A DNA stretch of 19,065 bases from Imperialibacter sp965651695 (GTDB lineage Bacteria > Bacteroidota > Bacteroidia > Cytophagales > Cyclobacteriaceae). The stretch is from the NCBI GenBank assembly GCA_965651695.1, contig CBFGTI010000101.1, positions 1 to 19,065 on the forward strand, written 5' to 3'. A program made the translations under genes and the position numbers. The notes below the pieces were generated by a model. It did not search any database. It was not told the DNA's origin and saw only the letters and a list, made by a program, of their open reading frames with translations. Positions 1 through 7,916 of this stretch are shown here, piece after piece (the first letter of the stretch is position 1; each line of letters opens with the position of its first letter).

Positions 1-2726
1 ATGCTTTGCACGGTTTCCCGCATCATGGTGGTCATGGATGAAAACAATGAGCGCTGATAATGCAGGGAGAAATCTTCGGGCAGCAACCCGGGCTCATGGC
101 CGGACGCAAGCGCTATGTGTGTTTGCGCCAGTCGTTTACCAATCTGCTTGGCTACTTCCGACGCATTGCCGCCAATAAACTCTTTTCGTTCTTCATCCAA
201 CTCTTCAAAAGAAATGGGCGAAGAAAACGATCCATCTTTAGGATACGACGAAATCACCTCCCTGTCTCTTGCCAGAATACGTTCTATGTAGTTTGTAATC
301 CGGTCGTGCATGTACCGATAGCCGTCGCCATGGCTCTCTTCCAGCTTTTCGAGCAGCCCCAGGTTAAAGGAGTTGCTTCCTAAAAGCCACTCGATGCTAC
401 CGCCGTATTGGTTTGTTACTCCAGGGGCAAAAGCAGATAAATAATTTGCCAGCTCAGCGTCGGGGTGCGTGCCCTTGTCTACCCTGCGGTAAATTTTCAG
501 CAGATATTCGCTGTCGTAGTTGATGGATGTGTATACTTTGTTGGTTGCGCTCACTTTTGAAGGCCGCCCGCCCAACGCCTGCAGCGCGGCCTGCTCATTT
601 GCGGCAGATGAGAACAACAGCTCGCCCGTGCCCCTCAGTCGCTTGGATTCGGCAAGTGCCCTGAGCAACGCCTGCTGGTAGGCTGTTGAGTACACGGCGT
701 CGCAGAGATAACCCGAAAGGTCGCCAACCTGCAAACGGGCAATTACCGCAGCCGGATTGTTTTCCTTTAGCCTTTTGCCTTCACGGCCGGTTACGAATAT
801 TACCGGCAAATGATACAGCTCGGGCAGGCCGCTTTCGAAACTCACCTCAACCAGCAAAACGGAGGCATCGGTTTTTTTGCTTGAAAGCGATGTTTGCGAT
901 AAGATGGCCGCGCTGTACACAGCCTGATTGGAAACAAACCAATCCATCCGCTGTATGTAAGCCGGTAGCACGGTGTTTTGCAGCAGTTCGAGCGTGTCTC
1001 CGGTAAATAGCGCATCCCACTGCTCTACGTGTATCGCCGGGTGGTGTACGTCGGTTTGCATGGCCACGCCCGGTTTTTGCAGCACGAACCACTGAAAAGA
1101 ATGGGCTGCCAGCGTAAAGAAGTAGTTGCCCTTGTCTCTCACGGGCGGAAATGCGTTTTTGCTGAAAGCTTCCACCGGTGTATATTTTTTAAACTCCTCG
1201 AGGTCGATCTCGGCTGGCTGCGCATACTTCGAAAGGTTTACTATCACCAGCAAAGTTTCGTCTTCATAAGTGCGGGAGAAGGCGAGCACCTTCGGGTTAT
1301 CTACATACATGAACTTCATATCGCCGCGGCTGAAGGCTTTGTACTTTTTGCGCATGTGGATGATCCGCTTCATAAACCAAAAGAGCGAGGAGGTGTTGGC
1401 CCGCTGCGTTTCCACATTTACCGATTGGTAGTGGTACTGCGGGTCGAGTATTACGGGCAAATACAGCTGCTGCGGGTTGGTGTCGGAAAAACCGGCGTTA
1501 CGGTCGGGCGACCACTGCATGGGGGTTCTCACCCCGTCTCTGTCGCCGAGGTAAAAATTGTCGCCCATACCTATTTCGTCGCCGTAGTAAATCACAGGGG
1601 TGCCGGGTAGCGAAAACAGCAGCGAATTCATCAGTTCTATCCGCTTGCGGTCGTTTTCCATCAAAGGGGCCAGTCTATGCCTGATCCCCAAGTTGATTCG
1701 GGCTTTTGGGTCTTTGGCGTACACCTTGTACATGTAGTCCCGCTCTTCGTCGGTCACCATCTCCAGCGTCAGCTCGTCGTGGTTGCGCAAAAACATGGCC
1801 CATTGGCAGGTTTCGGGAATGTCGGGTGTCTGGTCGAAAATATCGGTAATGGGATAGCGGTCTTCCCGCTGCAGTGCCATAAACATCCGGGGCATTACCG
1901 GGAAATGGTAATTCATGTGGCACTCGTCGCCATCGCCAAAGTACGACGCCGAGTCTTCAGGCCACATATTGGCTTCGGCCAGCAGGCAAATGCCAGGGTA
2001 GCGTTGGTCGATATGAGAGCGCAATTTTTTTAAAAAGGCATGGGTTTCGGGCAGGTTTTCGCCATTGGTTCCCTCTCTTTCAAACAGGTAGGGTACAGCA
2101 TCGAGGCGGAAGCCATCCACACCCATGTCGCACCAGTAGTCAAGTATTTTAAAGATTTCGCCTTGTACTAGCTCGCTGTCGTAGTTGAGGTCGGGCTGAT
2201 GATGGAAGAAGCGGTGCCAGTAGTATTGCTGAGCCACGGGGTCCCATGTCCAGTTGGATGCTTCGAAATCCTGGAAGATAATTCGCACATCCTTGTATTT
2301 GGTGGGATCGTCGCTCCACACGTAGTAATTTCTCTCAGGTGAGCCTTTGGGTGCCCTCCTCGCTCTTTGAAACCATGGATGCTGATCAGAGGTGTGATTA
2401 ACCACAAGCTCGGTTATTACCTTCAGATTCCGTTTGTGGGCCTCCACCAAAAACTCCCTGAACTGCTCTATATTGCCATAGCGTGGATTAATGGTGTAAT
2501 AGTCGGCAATGTCGTAGCCGTCGTCTCTTAACGGCGACGGGTAAAAAGGGAGCACCCAGATGGCTGTTACACCAAGCTCCTGCAGGTAGTCGAGCTTTTG
2601 CAAAAGGCCACCAAAATCGCCGATGCCGTCGCCGTTGCTGTCGTAAAATGCTTTAATGTGGAGTTCGTATATGATGGCATCTTTGTACCAATGAAGCTTA
2701 TCGTCCAGAGCTGTCCTTTTTTCCAT
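1..2726 (-). CDS. treS: Trehalose synthase / maltokinase fusion (TreS-Mak), C-terminus beyond window
   Basis: This protein should interconvert maltose and trehalose (GH13 domain) and phosphorylate maltose to maltose-1-phosphate (maltokinase domain), feeding trehalose into GlgE-type glucan synthesis in the cytoplasm. The frame is open from the ATG at 2726 to the window edge (about 908 codons); fused enzymes are usually near 1,100 residues, so the kinase C-terminus is missing here. The GH13 part covers roughly residues 10-550. It starts with WYKDAIIYELHIKAFYDSNG and has the nucleophile Asp209 in DGFRLDAVPY, the acid/base Glu251 in LLAEANMWP and the third carboxylate Asp317 in RNHDELTLE. From about residue 565 the sequence turns into a maltokinase N-terminal cap (LPAYIQRMDWF). 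The kinase catalytic loop is not in the window, so kinase activity is inferred. The glgE and glgB genes that often accompany it could lie beyond the left edge. Family assignment is secure. Confidence 0.93.
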   Translation of the reverse strand, partial: MEKRTALDDKLHWYKDAIIYELHIKAFYDSNGDGIGDFGGLLQKLDYLQELGVTAIWVLPFYPSPLRDDGYDIADYYTINPRYGNIEQFREFLVEAHKRNLKVITELVVNHTSDQHPWFQRARRAPKGSPERNYYVWSDDPTKYKDVRIIFQDFEASNWTWDPVAQQYYWHRFFHHQPDLNYDSELVQGEIFKILDYWCDMGVDGFRLDAVPYLFEREGTNGENLPETHAFLKKLRSHIDQRYPGICLLAEANMWPEDSASYFGDGDECHMNYHFPVMPRMFMALQREDRYPITDIFDQTPDIPETCQWAMFLRNHDELTLEMVTDEERDYMYKVYAKDPKARINLGIRHRLAPLMENDRKRIELMNSLLFSLPGTPVIYYGDEIGMGDNFYLGDRDGVRTPMQWSPDRNAGFSDTNPQQLYLPVILDPQYHYQSVNVETQRANTSSLFWFMKRIIHMRKKYKAFSRGDMKFMYVDNPKVLAFSRTYEDETLLVIVNLSKYAQPAEIDLEEFKKYTPVEAFSKNAFPPVRDKGNYFFTLAAHSFQWFVLQKPGVAMQTDVHHPAIHVEQWDALFTGDTLELLQNTVLPAYIQRMDWFVSNQAVYSAAILSQTSLSSKKTDASVLLVEVSFESGLPELYHLPVIFVTGREGKRLKENNPAAVIARLQVGDLSGYLCDAVYSTAYQQALLRALAESKRLRGTGELLFSSAANEQAALQALGGRPSKVSATNKVYTSINYDSEYLLKIYRRVDKGTHPDAELANYLSAFAPGVTNQYGGSIEWLLGSNSFNLGLLEKLEESHGDGYRYMHDRITNYIERILARDREVISSYPKDGSFSSPISFEELDEERKEFIGGNASEVAKQIGKRLAQTHIALASGHEPGLLPEDFSLHYQRSLFSSMTTMMRETVQS

Positions 2727-2890
2727 AGAATACTGCCGTTAGTTTCAGGTTACCAGTGCCCGGCTGCCGTGCACATTTAGGAAAACGTGAGGCGGCTGAG
2801 ATTATTTCCAAAAAAGCAGGAGAAGCAGTGACATACCCGTTTTGTTTAGGGCCTGCCATTGATAAAGCCGGCGGGCCGGGAACATCGAAA

Positions 2891-4147
2891 TCAAAACTGC
2901 ACCGTTACTTTTCCTGCCGCTTTTGTTAAGCTAACCTCTTTTGAGGTGCCGTTTACTGTGACTTTGTATTTTCCGTAAAAGGCACGAATGGCTAGTGTGC
3001 CCTCTTTGTCTGTGGGCTGTGTATGTCGCGTCCACCATTCATTGAAGACCAAATTTTGATAGGCTTCGGCAGCGGGGGTGGGCGACCAGTCACGCTTGTA
3101 GAGCGACGAAGCCGGAATCCAGTTGGCACCCTCCCAGAACCCCCACATTAAAATGCCTTCTACCGCGGGGTGTGCAAAGCAGATTTTGTAGTAGTCCACC
3201 AGCTCCTTCGCTTTCAATTGCTCTTCGTCGGCTGTCATGCTCGTTATTTTTTCGCGGTAGTACTTGCTGCGCTGCCCCGGCATGTTGAACTCCGTAATGC
3301 GGATAGGCAAATTGAACACAGCCAGCGAATCGAGCGACCTTTTTAGCTCATCACGGTCGAAAGTTTCGGCATGGAGGTGGCCCTGCACACCTATGCCGGC
3401 TATGGGCACTCCCTGTTTTAGCAGCGCCCGGATATGCGCCATGTAATCGTTGAGCCGGTTGCCGGTAAGGATGTCGTAGTCGTTTAAAAACAGCCTGGCT
3501 TCAGGGTCGCCGTTATGCGCCCATTCCGCCATTAGCCGGGTAATATCAGGCCCGAGCCGGTCTTCGTAGTAGTTGCCGTGGATCATCTCGTTATTCAGGT
3601 CGTACTCCACAAACCTGTCTTTGTACCTCGCCGTTACTGTTTCGGCACGGTGTTGCAGTGTTTGCCTCAACTCCTCGTCGCTCAGCTCTTTTACCCAGGG
3701 CTGTACAAACTGCGAAATCCCCCAAAAAAGGTTGTGAGCCCGCAGCGGGATGTTGTTGGCTTCGGTGAAACCCAGTATGCCGTCGACCACCGCGTAGTTT
3801 ACCTGGCCCCTCTGCGGCTCCATGCTTCCCCACTTCACGGCATTTTCGGTGACCGCGGCATTGAAGTTTTCCAAAAATTTTTCCTTGTACTGCTCTTTAT
3901 CTGCTTCCGGCCAGTTGTTTCCGGCCAGGCCGTTACTTATGGCCGCACCAAACCAGAACTCGTGGCTCAACTGCTCAACAGCCACTTCATCTCCCGGCCT
4001 GGCTTTAATAATGAGCTCCCCTTTACGGTGTCTGGCTATATCGTTGTCAGGCTGGGCGTACCCGCCAGCCAGGGTTACAAGTAGCGTGGCAATAGTGAAC
4101 AATACCGAATGGGTTTTGAAGCAGAAAGGTAGGTTTATGTTTTTCAT
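2891..4147 (-). CDS. Secreted GH10 endo-1,4-beta-xylanase
   Basis: A 418-residue glycoside hydrolase family 10 protein, expected to cleave beta-1,4-xylan or a related glycan outside the cytoplasm. Residues 1-31 form a signal peptide (basic start, hydrophobic core, likely cut after YAQ), with no lipobox cysteine. Residues 40-75 are the beta-rich N-terminal segment seen in plant-like and Bacteroidota GH10 proteins. The catalytic barrel follows: RAHNLFWG around His138, acid/base Glu187 in EYDLNNEMIHG, nucleophile Glu286 in ITEFNMPG, and WGFWEG around Trp336. The acid/base motif differs from the usual WDVVNE, so the substrate could be atypical. Residues 380-418 look like a small beta C-terminal domain; there is no carbohydrate-binding module. 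The gene diverges from blaI across a 189-bp gap and lies 164 bp upstream of treS on the same strand. The ATG at 4147 gives the complete signal peptide. Confidence 0.9.
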   Translation of the reverse strand: MKNINLPFCFKTHSVLFTIATLLVTLAGGYAQPDNDIARHRKGELIIKARPGDEVAVEQLSHEFWFGAAISNGLAGNNWPEADKEQYKEKFLENFNAAVTENAVKWGSMEPQRGQVNYAVVDGILGFTEANNIPLRAHNLFWGISQFVQPWVKELSDEELRQTLQHRAETVTARYKDRFVEYDLNNEMIHGNYYEDRLGPDITRLMAEWAHNGDPEARLFLNDYDILTGNRLNDYMAHIRALLKQGVPIAGIGVQGHLHAETFDRDELKRSLDSLAVFNLPIRITEFNMPGQRSKYYREKITSMTADEEQLKAKELVDYYKICFAHPAVEGILMWGFWEGANWIPASSLYKRDWSPTPAAEAYQNLVFNEWWTRHTQPTDKEGTLAIRAFYGKYKVTVNGTSKEVSLTKAAGKVTVQF

Positions 4148-4165
4148 ATCTGGTAGATTATAAGC

Positions 4166-4197
4166 TAAATATAGGGTTTTTGTGCGATGGAGTTAAA
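4166..4197 (-). promoter_or_regulatory. Possible xylanase promoter
   Basis: On the minus strand, TATATTTA (4166-4173) matches seven of eight positions of the Bacteroidota -7 element TAnnTTTG. It is preceded, after 20 bases, by TTTA (4194-4197) as a weak -33 element. It lies about 20 bases upstream of the xylanase ATG. AT-rich sequence makes chance matches common, so this is tentative. Confidence 0.3.
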
Positions 4198-4243
4198 CGC
4201 TGCTATAGAATGAGCCCTCGTGCAGGTGAATGGCAACTAGTTT

Positions 4244-4299
4244 AACTTAACTTTAAATAGAATAACTTAAAAATAAGTTTGTAAACTTAAAATTAAGTT
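4244..4299 (+). promoter_or_regulatory. Likely BlaI operator: phased, nested palindromes
   Basis: Three copies of AACTTAA begin at 4244, 4264 and 4284, exactly 20 bp (about two helical turns) apart. They build nested perfect palindromes: AACTTA-AAAA-TAAGTT (4264-4279), AAGTTT-GT-AAACTT (4275-4288) and AACTTAA-AA-TTAAGTT (4284-4299). The cluster overlaps the predicted blaI promoter, and BlaI/MecI proteins bind dyads as dimers and repress their own operons. The assignment to BlaI is therefore likely by position, although the core is not the TACAnnTGTA of staphylococcal operators. Confidence 0.6.
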
Positions 4300-4308
4300 G
4301 TATTCTTG
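4278..4308 (+). promoter_or_regulatory. blaI-M56 promoter
   Basis: TTTG (4278-4281) followed after 19 bases by TATTCTTG (4301-4308) fits the Bacteroidota sigma-A pattern TTTG-N19-TAnnTTTG with one mismatch. Transcription would start near 4314, leaving a leader of about 20 bases before the ATG at 4337. The operator palindromes cover the -33 element and the spacer. An alternative -7 element, TAAGTTTG (4274-4281), is a perfect match but lacks a good -33 partner. Confidence 0.55.
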
Positions 4309-4336
4309 TCTTGCTGATTAACAAACTCACAGGCAT

Positions 4337-4711
4337 ATGGTCACTCTAACTAAGGCAGAAGAGAAAATAATGAAGATTCTCTGGGGTATTGGAAAAGGTT
4401 TTATCAAGGATATAATCGAGCAATACCCCGACCCCAAACCCCCTTACAACTCCGTGTCGACCATTGTAAGGGTACTTGTGCAAAAGGAGATTGTAGGTTT
4501 CACGGCCTATGGCAATTCGCACCAGTATCACCCTTTGATCACCATGGAAGAATACAGTAAGGGGCAGCTGTCGAGGCTGGTAAAAGACTACTACAACAAC
4601 TCGCTAACCCAGGTAGTCAACTTTTTTACTGAGAGTAAAAAGCTGGACGAAAAGGAGCTGGATGAGGTAATGAAAATGCTGGAAGAACTAAAATCGCAGA
4701 AAAATGGCTAA
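4337..4711 (+). CDS. blaI: BlaI/MecI family transcriptional repressor
   Basis: A 124-residue winged-helix repressor of the BlaI/MecI/CopY family, the DNA-binding half of a membrane-protease signalling pair. LTKAEEKIMKILW opens the family N-terminus; PPYNSVSTIVRVLVQKEIVG (residues 35-54) contains the recognition helix and start of the wing. The C-terminal helices (about 72-120) form the dimerisation arm. Asn95-Phe96 in TQVVNFFTES sits where staphylococcal BlaI is cut (Asn101-Phe102), which suggests the same inactivation route. The stop overlaps the start of the M56 gene by 8 bases, so the two are almost certainly co-transcribed and translationally coupled. Palindromes upstream fit autoregulation. 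The target need not be beta-lactam resistance: no beta-lactamase or penicillin-binding protein gene lies in the window. Confidence 0.92.
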   Translation: MVTLTKAEEKIMKILWGIGKGFIKDIIEQYPDPKPPYNSVSTIVRVLVQKEIVGFTAYGNSHQYHPLITMEEYSKGQLSRLVKDYYNNSLTQVVNFFTESKKLDEKELDEVMKMLEELKSQKNG

Positions 4712-6413
4712 GCTGGTGATGTATCTTTTGGAGTCGAGTGCCCTGCTGGCATTCTTCTACCTGGCATACGTGCTGGTGCTGAGAAGAGAGACCTTTTTCA
4801 ACCTCAACCGCTTTTTTCTGCTGGGCATTCTTGTGTTTTCGTTGCTGTTTCCGTTGGTGAGTGTTGATTTTAGCCCGTCAGGTGTTACGGCAGTGGAGCG
4901 GCCTATTGAGGAAATCAGCAAAATAAGGATGTCGTATTACGAGGCCATGGCTGCATGGGAGTTGGAGGCTTATGCCACAGTGGCTTCCGGTGAAGGGCCG
5001 GGCGCCATTGCACCAGCAACTTCCGGTATCGATTGGCTCGCAATGGCATTTAAAGCATTTCTGATCCTTTATGGCATTGGCGTAGTGGTGTGCCTGTCGA
5101 GAACGTTTTGGACGCTACGTTGGCTCCGAAAAATGATTGCCACGCATCCGCAGGAGACTGTGGATGGAATAAAAGTGGTAAAAGTTTCGTACCAGGCTGC
5201 GCCCTTTTCCTTTCTGAACTACGTGTTTGTTCATGCTGCCCTGGCCGGCACTCCGGAGTTCGGTCAAATTCTGGCCCATGAGCGCACGCACATTCAGCAG
5301 CGGCATTCCATCGACTTACTATTTGTTCAACTTTTAGTGGCCTTTTTCTGGTTCAACCCAGTTGTATGGCAGCTAATTAAATCCCTGAAAACAACGCATG
5401 AATACATAGCAGACAAGAAAATAATCAGTTCGGGTTATTCCCTGGTTGAGTACCAAACTTTGCTTCTAAGGCAGTTGATCAGCAACAACTCATTTGGGTT
5501 GGTACACAATTTCAATTTATCATTTATCAAAAAGAGAATAACCATGATGAAAAATAAGCAATCGGGTTGGCCGGGCAAAGTAAAAGTAGCTACGACCATT
5601 TTAACAGCGGTGGTTTTTAGTGCCGTTGTTGTGCAGTGCAATTCCAAAATCGATGAGCAGCTTCCGCTAGAACCGGGAATCGAAACGGGCGCTGACAATA
5701 CCCAAGGCGTCGATTTGCCGGTGCTACCGGATAAAAGCTATGTATTCGACGGAACCACAGCTGATGCAATAAATCTAACTATTCAGGGCAACAAGATAGA
5801 AATTGACGGGGAGGTGTACGAGGTAAGGGAAATTGGTTCGGTGATTGAGCGCCTGGGAAAACCATCTGAGGAAGGAGTTGTTATTGCCAGGATCGACAAG
5901 GACCAGAAAATGGGCTTGGTGAGAGCGGTGCAAACAGAGCTAAGGAAGGCAAACCGGAGAAAGCTGCTTTATCTCGGGCGAACTGCTAGCGGACGGGTCG
6001 TCGAATCTGCAATATTGTTGCCTCCAATGCCTGGCGACAACCGGCCGGGAGTACCGCAACAGCCAACAATTGATGCAGATTTCATTGCCAAAACAGGCAT
6101 TGATGTGCTTTACCTCAGACTGGGGAACAGCGATGGAATTGAACTTCAGCAAAAGGTGGATGAACTCCTGAGAAAACACATTGAAATGGGGTCTTCTAAT
6201 TATGTGGTGAGTGCTGGATTCGAAAATGATGATACGTTTGGGAAGTATCTGACAAATCTGGCGCACATCCAGGAAGCCTTCAACGAAATTTACCAGGAGA
6301 GAGCACAGGCAATGTTCGGCAAAGACTTTTTCGAAATAGCCGACACCAATAAAGAGCAGTACGCAGAGGTTCGCAAAGGTCTGCCACGTGCCATTTCGAT
6401 CGCCGAGAACTAG
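4704..6413 (+). CDS. BlaR1/MecR1-type M56 membrane metalloprotease sensor with ExbD-like C-terminus
   Basis: A 569-residue integral membrane zinc protease of family M56, partner of the preceding BlaI repressor. Membrane helices fall near residues 4-26, 36-54, 112-132 and 203-223, with a fifth at about 295-311. The active site is HERTH (His192, Glu193, His196), with a further likely zinc ligand Glu233 in HEYIADK. After the last helix a cysteine (Cys312) begins a periplasmic tail. I see no SxxK/KTG penicillin-binding signature in it, so it is unlikely to be a beta-lactam sensor. Instead, residues ~355-430 (NLTIQGNKIEIDGE ... VVIARIDKDQKMGLV ... LLYLG) follow the pattern of ExbD/TolR periplasmic domains. 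The last 130 residues are unassigned. When the sensor is activated, it or a downstream protease would be expected to cleave BlaI. A terminator follows the stop. Confidence 0.88.
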   Translation: MAKLVMYLLESSALLAFFYLAYVLVLRRETFFNLNRFFLLGILVFSLLFPLVSVDFSPSGVTAVERPIEEISKIRMSYYEAMAAWELEAYATVASGEGPGAIAPATSGIDWLAMAFKAFLILYGIGVVVCLSRTFWTLRWLRKMIATHPQETVDGIKVVKVSYQAAPFSFLNYVFVHAALAGTPEFGQILAHERTHIQQRHSIDLLFVQLLVAFFWFNPVVWQLIKSLKTTHEYIADKKIISSGYSLVEYQTLLLRQLISNNSFGLVHNFNLSFIKKRITMMKNKQSGWPGKVKVATTILTAVVFSAVVVQCNSKIDEQLPLEPGIETGADNTQGVDLPVLPDKSYVFDGTTADAINLTIQGNKIEIDGEVYEVREIGSVIERLGKPSEEGVVIARIDKDQKMGLVRAVQTELRKANRRKLLYLGRTASGRVVESAILLPPMPGDNRPGVPQQPTIDADFIAKTGIDVLYLRLGNSDGIELQQKVDELLRKHIEMGSSNYVVSAGFENDDTFGKYLTNLAHIQEAFNEIYQERAQAMFGKDFFEIADTNKEQYAEVRKGLPRAISIAEN

Positions 6414-6432
6414 TCGTGTCGAAGTTCGGATC

Positions 6433-6461
6433 AGAGAGCCTCAAACTGGGGCTCTCTTTTT
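6433..6461 (+). terminator. Rho-independent terminator of the blaI-M56 operon
   Basis: The arm at 6433-6440 (agagagcc) pairs perfectly with 6450-6457 (ggctctct). Two further pairs (one G-U) extend it to ten base pairs around a five-base loop, followed by a T run at 6457-6461. It lies 20 bases after the M56 stop, between convergent genes. The T run favours plus-strand use. Confidence 0.85.
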
Positions 6462-6483
6462 CGTCCTTGCCAATAGTAGCAGG

Positions 6484-6909
6484 CTATTTCTCCACAAGCT
6501 TTTTCAAACCGTCAATCACCGTAGCCCAATTGTCGGCCGAATGCTTCGCCTTTTCAGCATCGTAGTTCGACTGGGTAATTACAAGCTGTGTGCCGTCTGC
6601 CACCGGCTTCACCTCATAGGTAACCTGCAGGTAGTTTTCCGGTTTGTCTTCCAGCCCGTTCCAGTTGCTTAAGTAGCTATAGCTAAGCTTTTTGTTGGGC
6701 ACATACTCCAGCACCGTTCCTTTATCCTCGTAAGTTGTGCCTTCGTAATCGCCCGTCCACACGATGGGGCTGCCCACTTTCCAGTCGGTTTTCTGGTCCG
6801 ACCCGAAAAAATACTGCTTTACCAGCTCCGCCTTTGTCAAAGCCTCCCAAACCTTTTCAACGGGAGCCTTAATGGTGGTTTGATAATTTGATATAAAGTC
6901 TTTCTGCAT
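6484..6909 (-). CDS. SRPBCC/AHSA1 domain protein
   Basis: A 141-residue soluble protein consisting of one AHSA1-type START/SRPBCC domain, a helix-grip fold with a hydrophobic pocket. The family signature is clear: TTIKAPVEKVWEALTKAELV near the N-terminus, then VGSPIVWTGDYEGTTYEDKGTVLEYVPNKKL in the middle and a C-terminal amphipathic helix (WATVIDGLKKLVEK). The ligand cannot be read from the sequence. It is the first of four AHSA1 domains in the window and the only one without an ArsR gene next to it. It converges on the M56 gene across the terminator. A -7-like element and a palindrome lie upstream, so it is probably transcribed alone. Confidence 0.87.
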   Translation of the reverse strand: MQKDFISNYQTTIKAPVEKVWEALTKAELVKQYFFGSDQKTDWKVGSPIVWTGDYEGTTYEDKGTVLEYVPNKKLSYSYLSNWNGLEDKPENYLQVTYEVKPVADGTQLVITQSNYDAEKAKHSADNWATVIDGLKKLVEK

Positions 6910-6931
6910 AAAGTTATTTTGTTGTCGGGGC

Positions 6932-6968
6932 CAAATTTAAAATGGCCGACTGACAACCCTATGTCAGT
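6932..6968 (-). promoter_or_regulatory. -7 element and palindrome upstream of the AHSA1 gene
   Basis: On the minus strand TAAATTTG (6932-6939) is a perfect Bacteroidota -7 element, 22 bases before the ATG at 6909; no good TTTG is seen 19-21 bases upstream of it. Immediately upstream lies a perfect inverted repeat, ACTGACA-6-TGTCAGT (6949-6968), covering the spacer region where a repressor or activator could act. The regulator is unknown. Confidence 0.45.
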
Positions 6969-7034
6969 GGCGCCATGTGCCCGGCAGGTGCTATTTTGTT
7001 TGTTGTAGAAGCAGTCTGTTATTGATGCTGCTTG

Positions 7035-7916
7035 CTATAATTCCGGCGCATTAAACGTATCGCCCTGCGAAATATCGCCGGTTTTATAACCTTTCATAAA
7101 CCACCGCATTCTTTGCTCGGAGGTGCCGTGGGTAAACGAATCGGGCGTTACCCGCCCTGTCGACTGCTTCTGCAGGCGGTCGTCGCCAATGGCCCTGGCC
7201 GCATTCATGGCTTCTTCGAGATCGTCTGCTTCCATCATTTGGGCCGACCGCTGCGAGTGGTAAGCCCACACCCCGGCAAGAAAATCGGCCTGCAGCTCCA
7301 GCCTTACCGAATACCGGTTGTATTCGGTTTCACTTAATTGGCTCCGCAACTGGGCCATTTTGTCCGTTATTCCCATCAGGTTTTGTACATGGTGGCCTAC
7401 TTCGTGTGCAATTACATAGGCCTGGGCAAAATCGCCGGGAGCATTCAGTTTTTTTTCCATGTCTTCGAAAAAACTGAGATCGAGGTAGAGCTTTTGGTCG
7501 CCTGGGCAGTAAAACGGTCCGGTAGCGCTTGAGGCACTGCCGCAGGCCGATGACACGTACCCGGTAAAGAGCACCATGTTGGGCTCCTGGTAGCCGGTGA
7601 GCAGCTGGTTCCACACGTCCTCGGTGTCGGCCAGTATGGTGGCGCTGAATGCTGCCAACTCTTCTTCCTCAGGAGTAGCCTGGTAAGCGCCGTTTTCCGT
7701 TGGCGCCTGGTTGAGCCCTATCATATCGCCAATGGTTGACAGCGGATTGTAGCCTGTAAAAAAGTAGATTACCAGCAGTATGCCTATAATTATGACCCCG
7801 GTTTTAGAAAACAGCAGCCGGATGAGCGGTCCCAGTAAAAAGGGTGATATACCGCGGCCACCGCGGCCCCGGCGATCCTCCACGTTGGCACTTTGCCTTC
7901 TGCCTCTCCATTTCAT
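7035..7916 (-). CDS. YpfJ/KPN_00809-family neutral zinc metallopeptidase
   Basis: A 293-residue membrane-anchored member of the Zn_peptidase family (PF04228; E. coli YpfJ type). The N-terminus is arginine- and glycine-rich (MKWRGRRQSANVEDRRGRGG), followed by a single membrane helix near residues 38-55. The rest should sit outside the cytoplasmic membrane. The zinc site is HEVGH (His171, Glu172, His175), and family-typical stretches follow: ELQADFLAGVWAY, and DSFTHGTSEQRMRWFMKGY near the end. A cysteine pair (in SSACGS and FYCPGD) is typical of the family and may form a disulphide. Substrates are not known for the family as a whole. A CPBP protease gene lies 210 bp upstream on the same strand. 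Length and motifs are complete. Confidence 0.92.
   Translation of the reverse strand: MKWRGRRQSANVEDRRGRGGRGISPFLLGPLIRLLFSKTGVIIIGILLVIYFFTGYNPLSTIGDMIGLNQAPTENGAYQATPEEEELAAFSATILADTEDVWNQLLTGYQEPNMVLFTGYVSSACGSASSATGPFYCPGDQKLYLDLSFFEDMEKKLNAPGDFAQAYVIAHEVGHHVQNLMGITDKMAQLRSQLSETEYNRYSVRLELQADFLAGVWAYHSQRSAQMMEADDLEEAMNAARAIGDDRLQKQSTGRVTPDSFTHGTSEQRMRWFMKGYKTGDISQGDTFNAPEL

Noticed and set aside
60..2780. Several plus-strand frames of 60-193 codons in the treS region
   Set aside because: They lie opposite a continuous minus-strand frame with complete GH13 motifs and have low-complexity, Cys/His/Arg-rich translations typical of antisense shadows.
4337..6413. The blaI-M56 pair as a beta-lactam resistance operon
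   Set aside because: No beta-lactamase or penicillin-binding gene is nearby and the sensor lacks penicillin-binding motifs; the pair is better described as a generic BlaI/M56 signalling unit.
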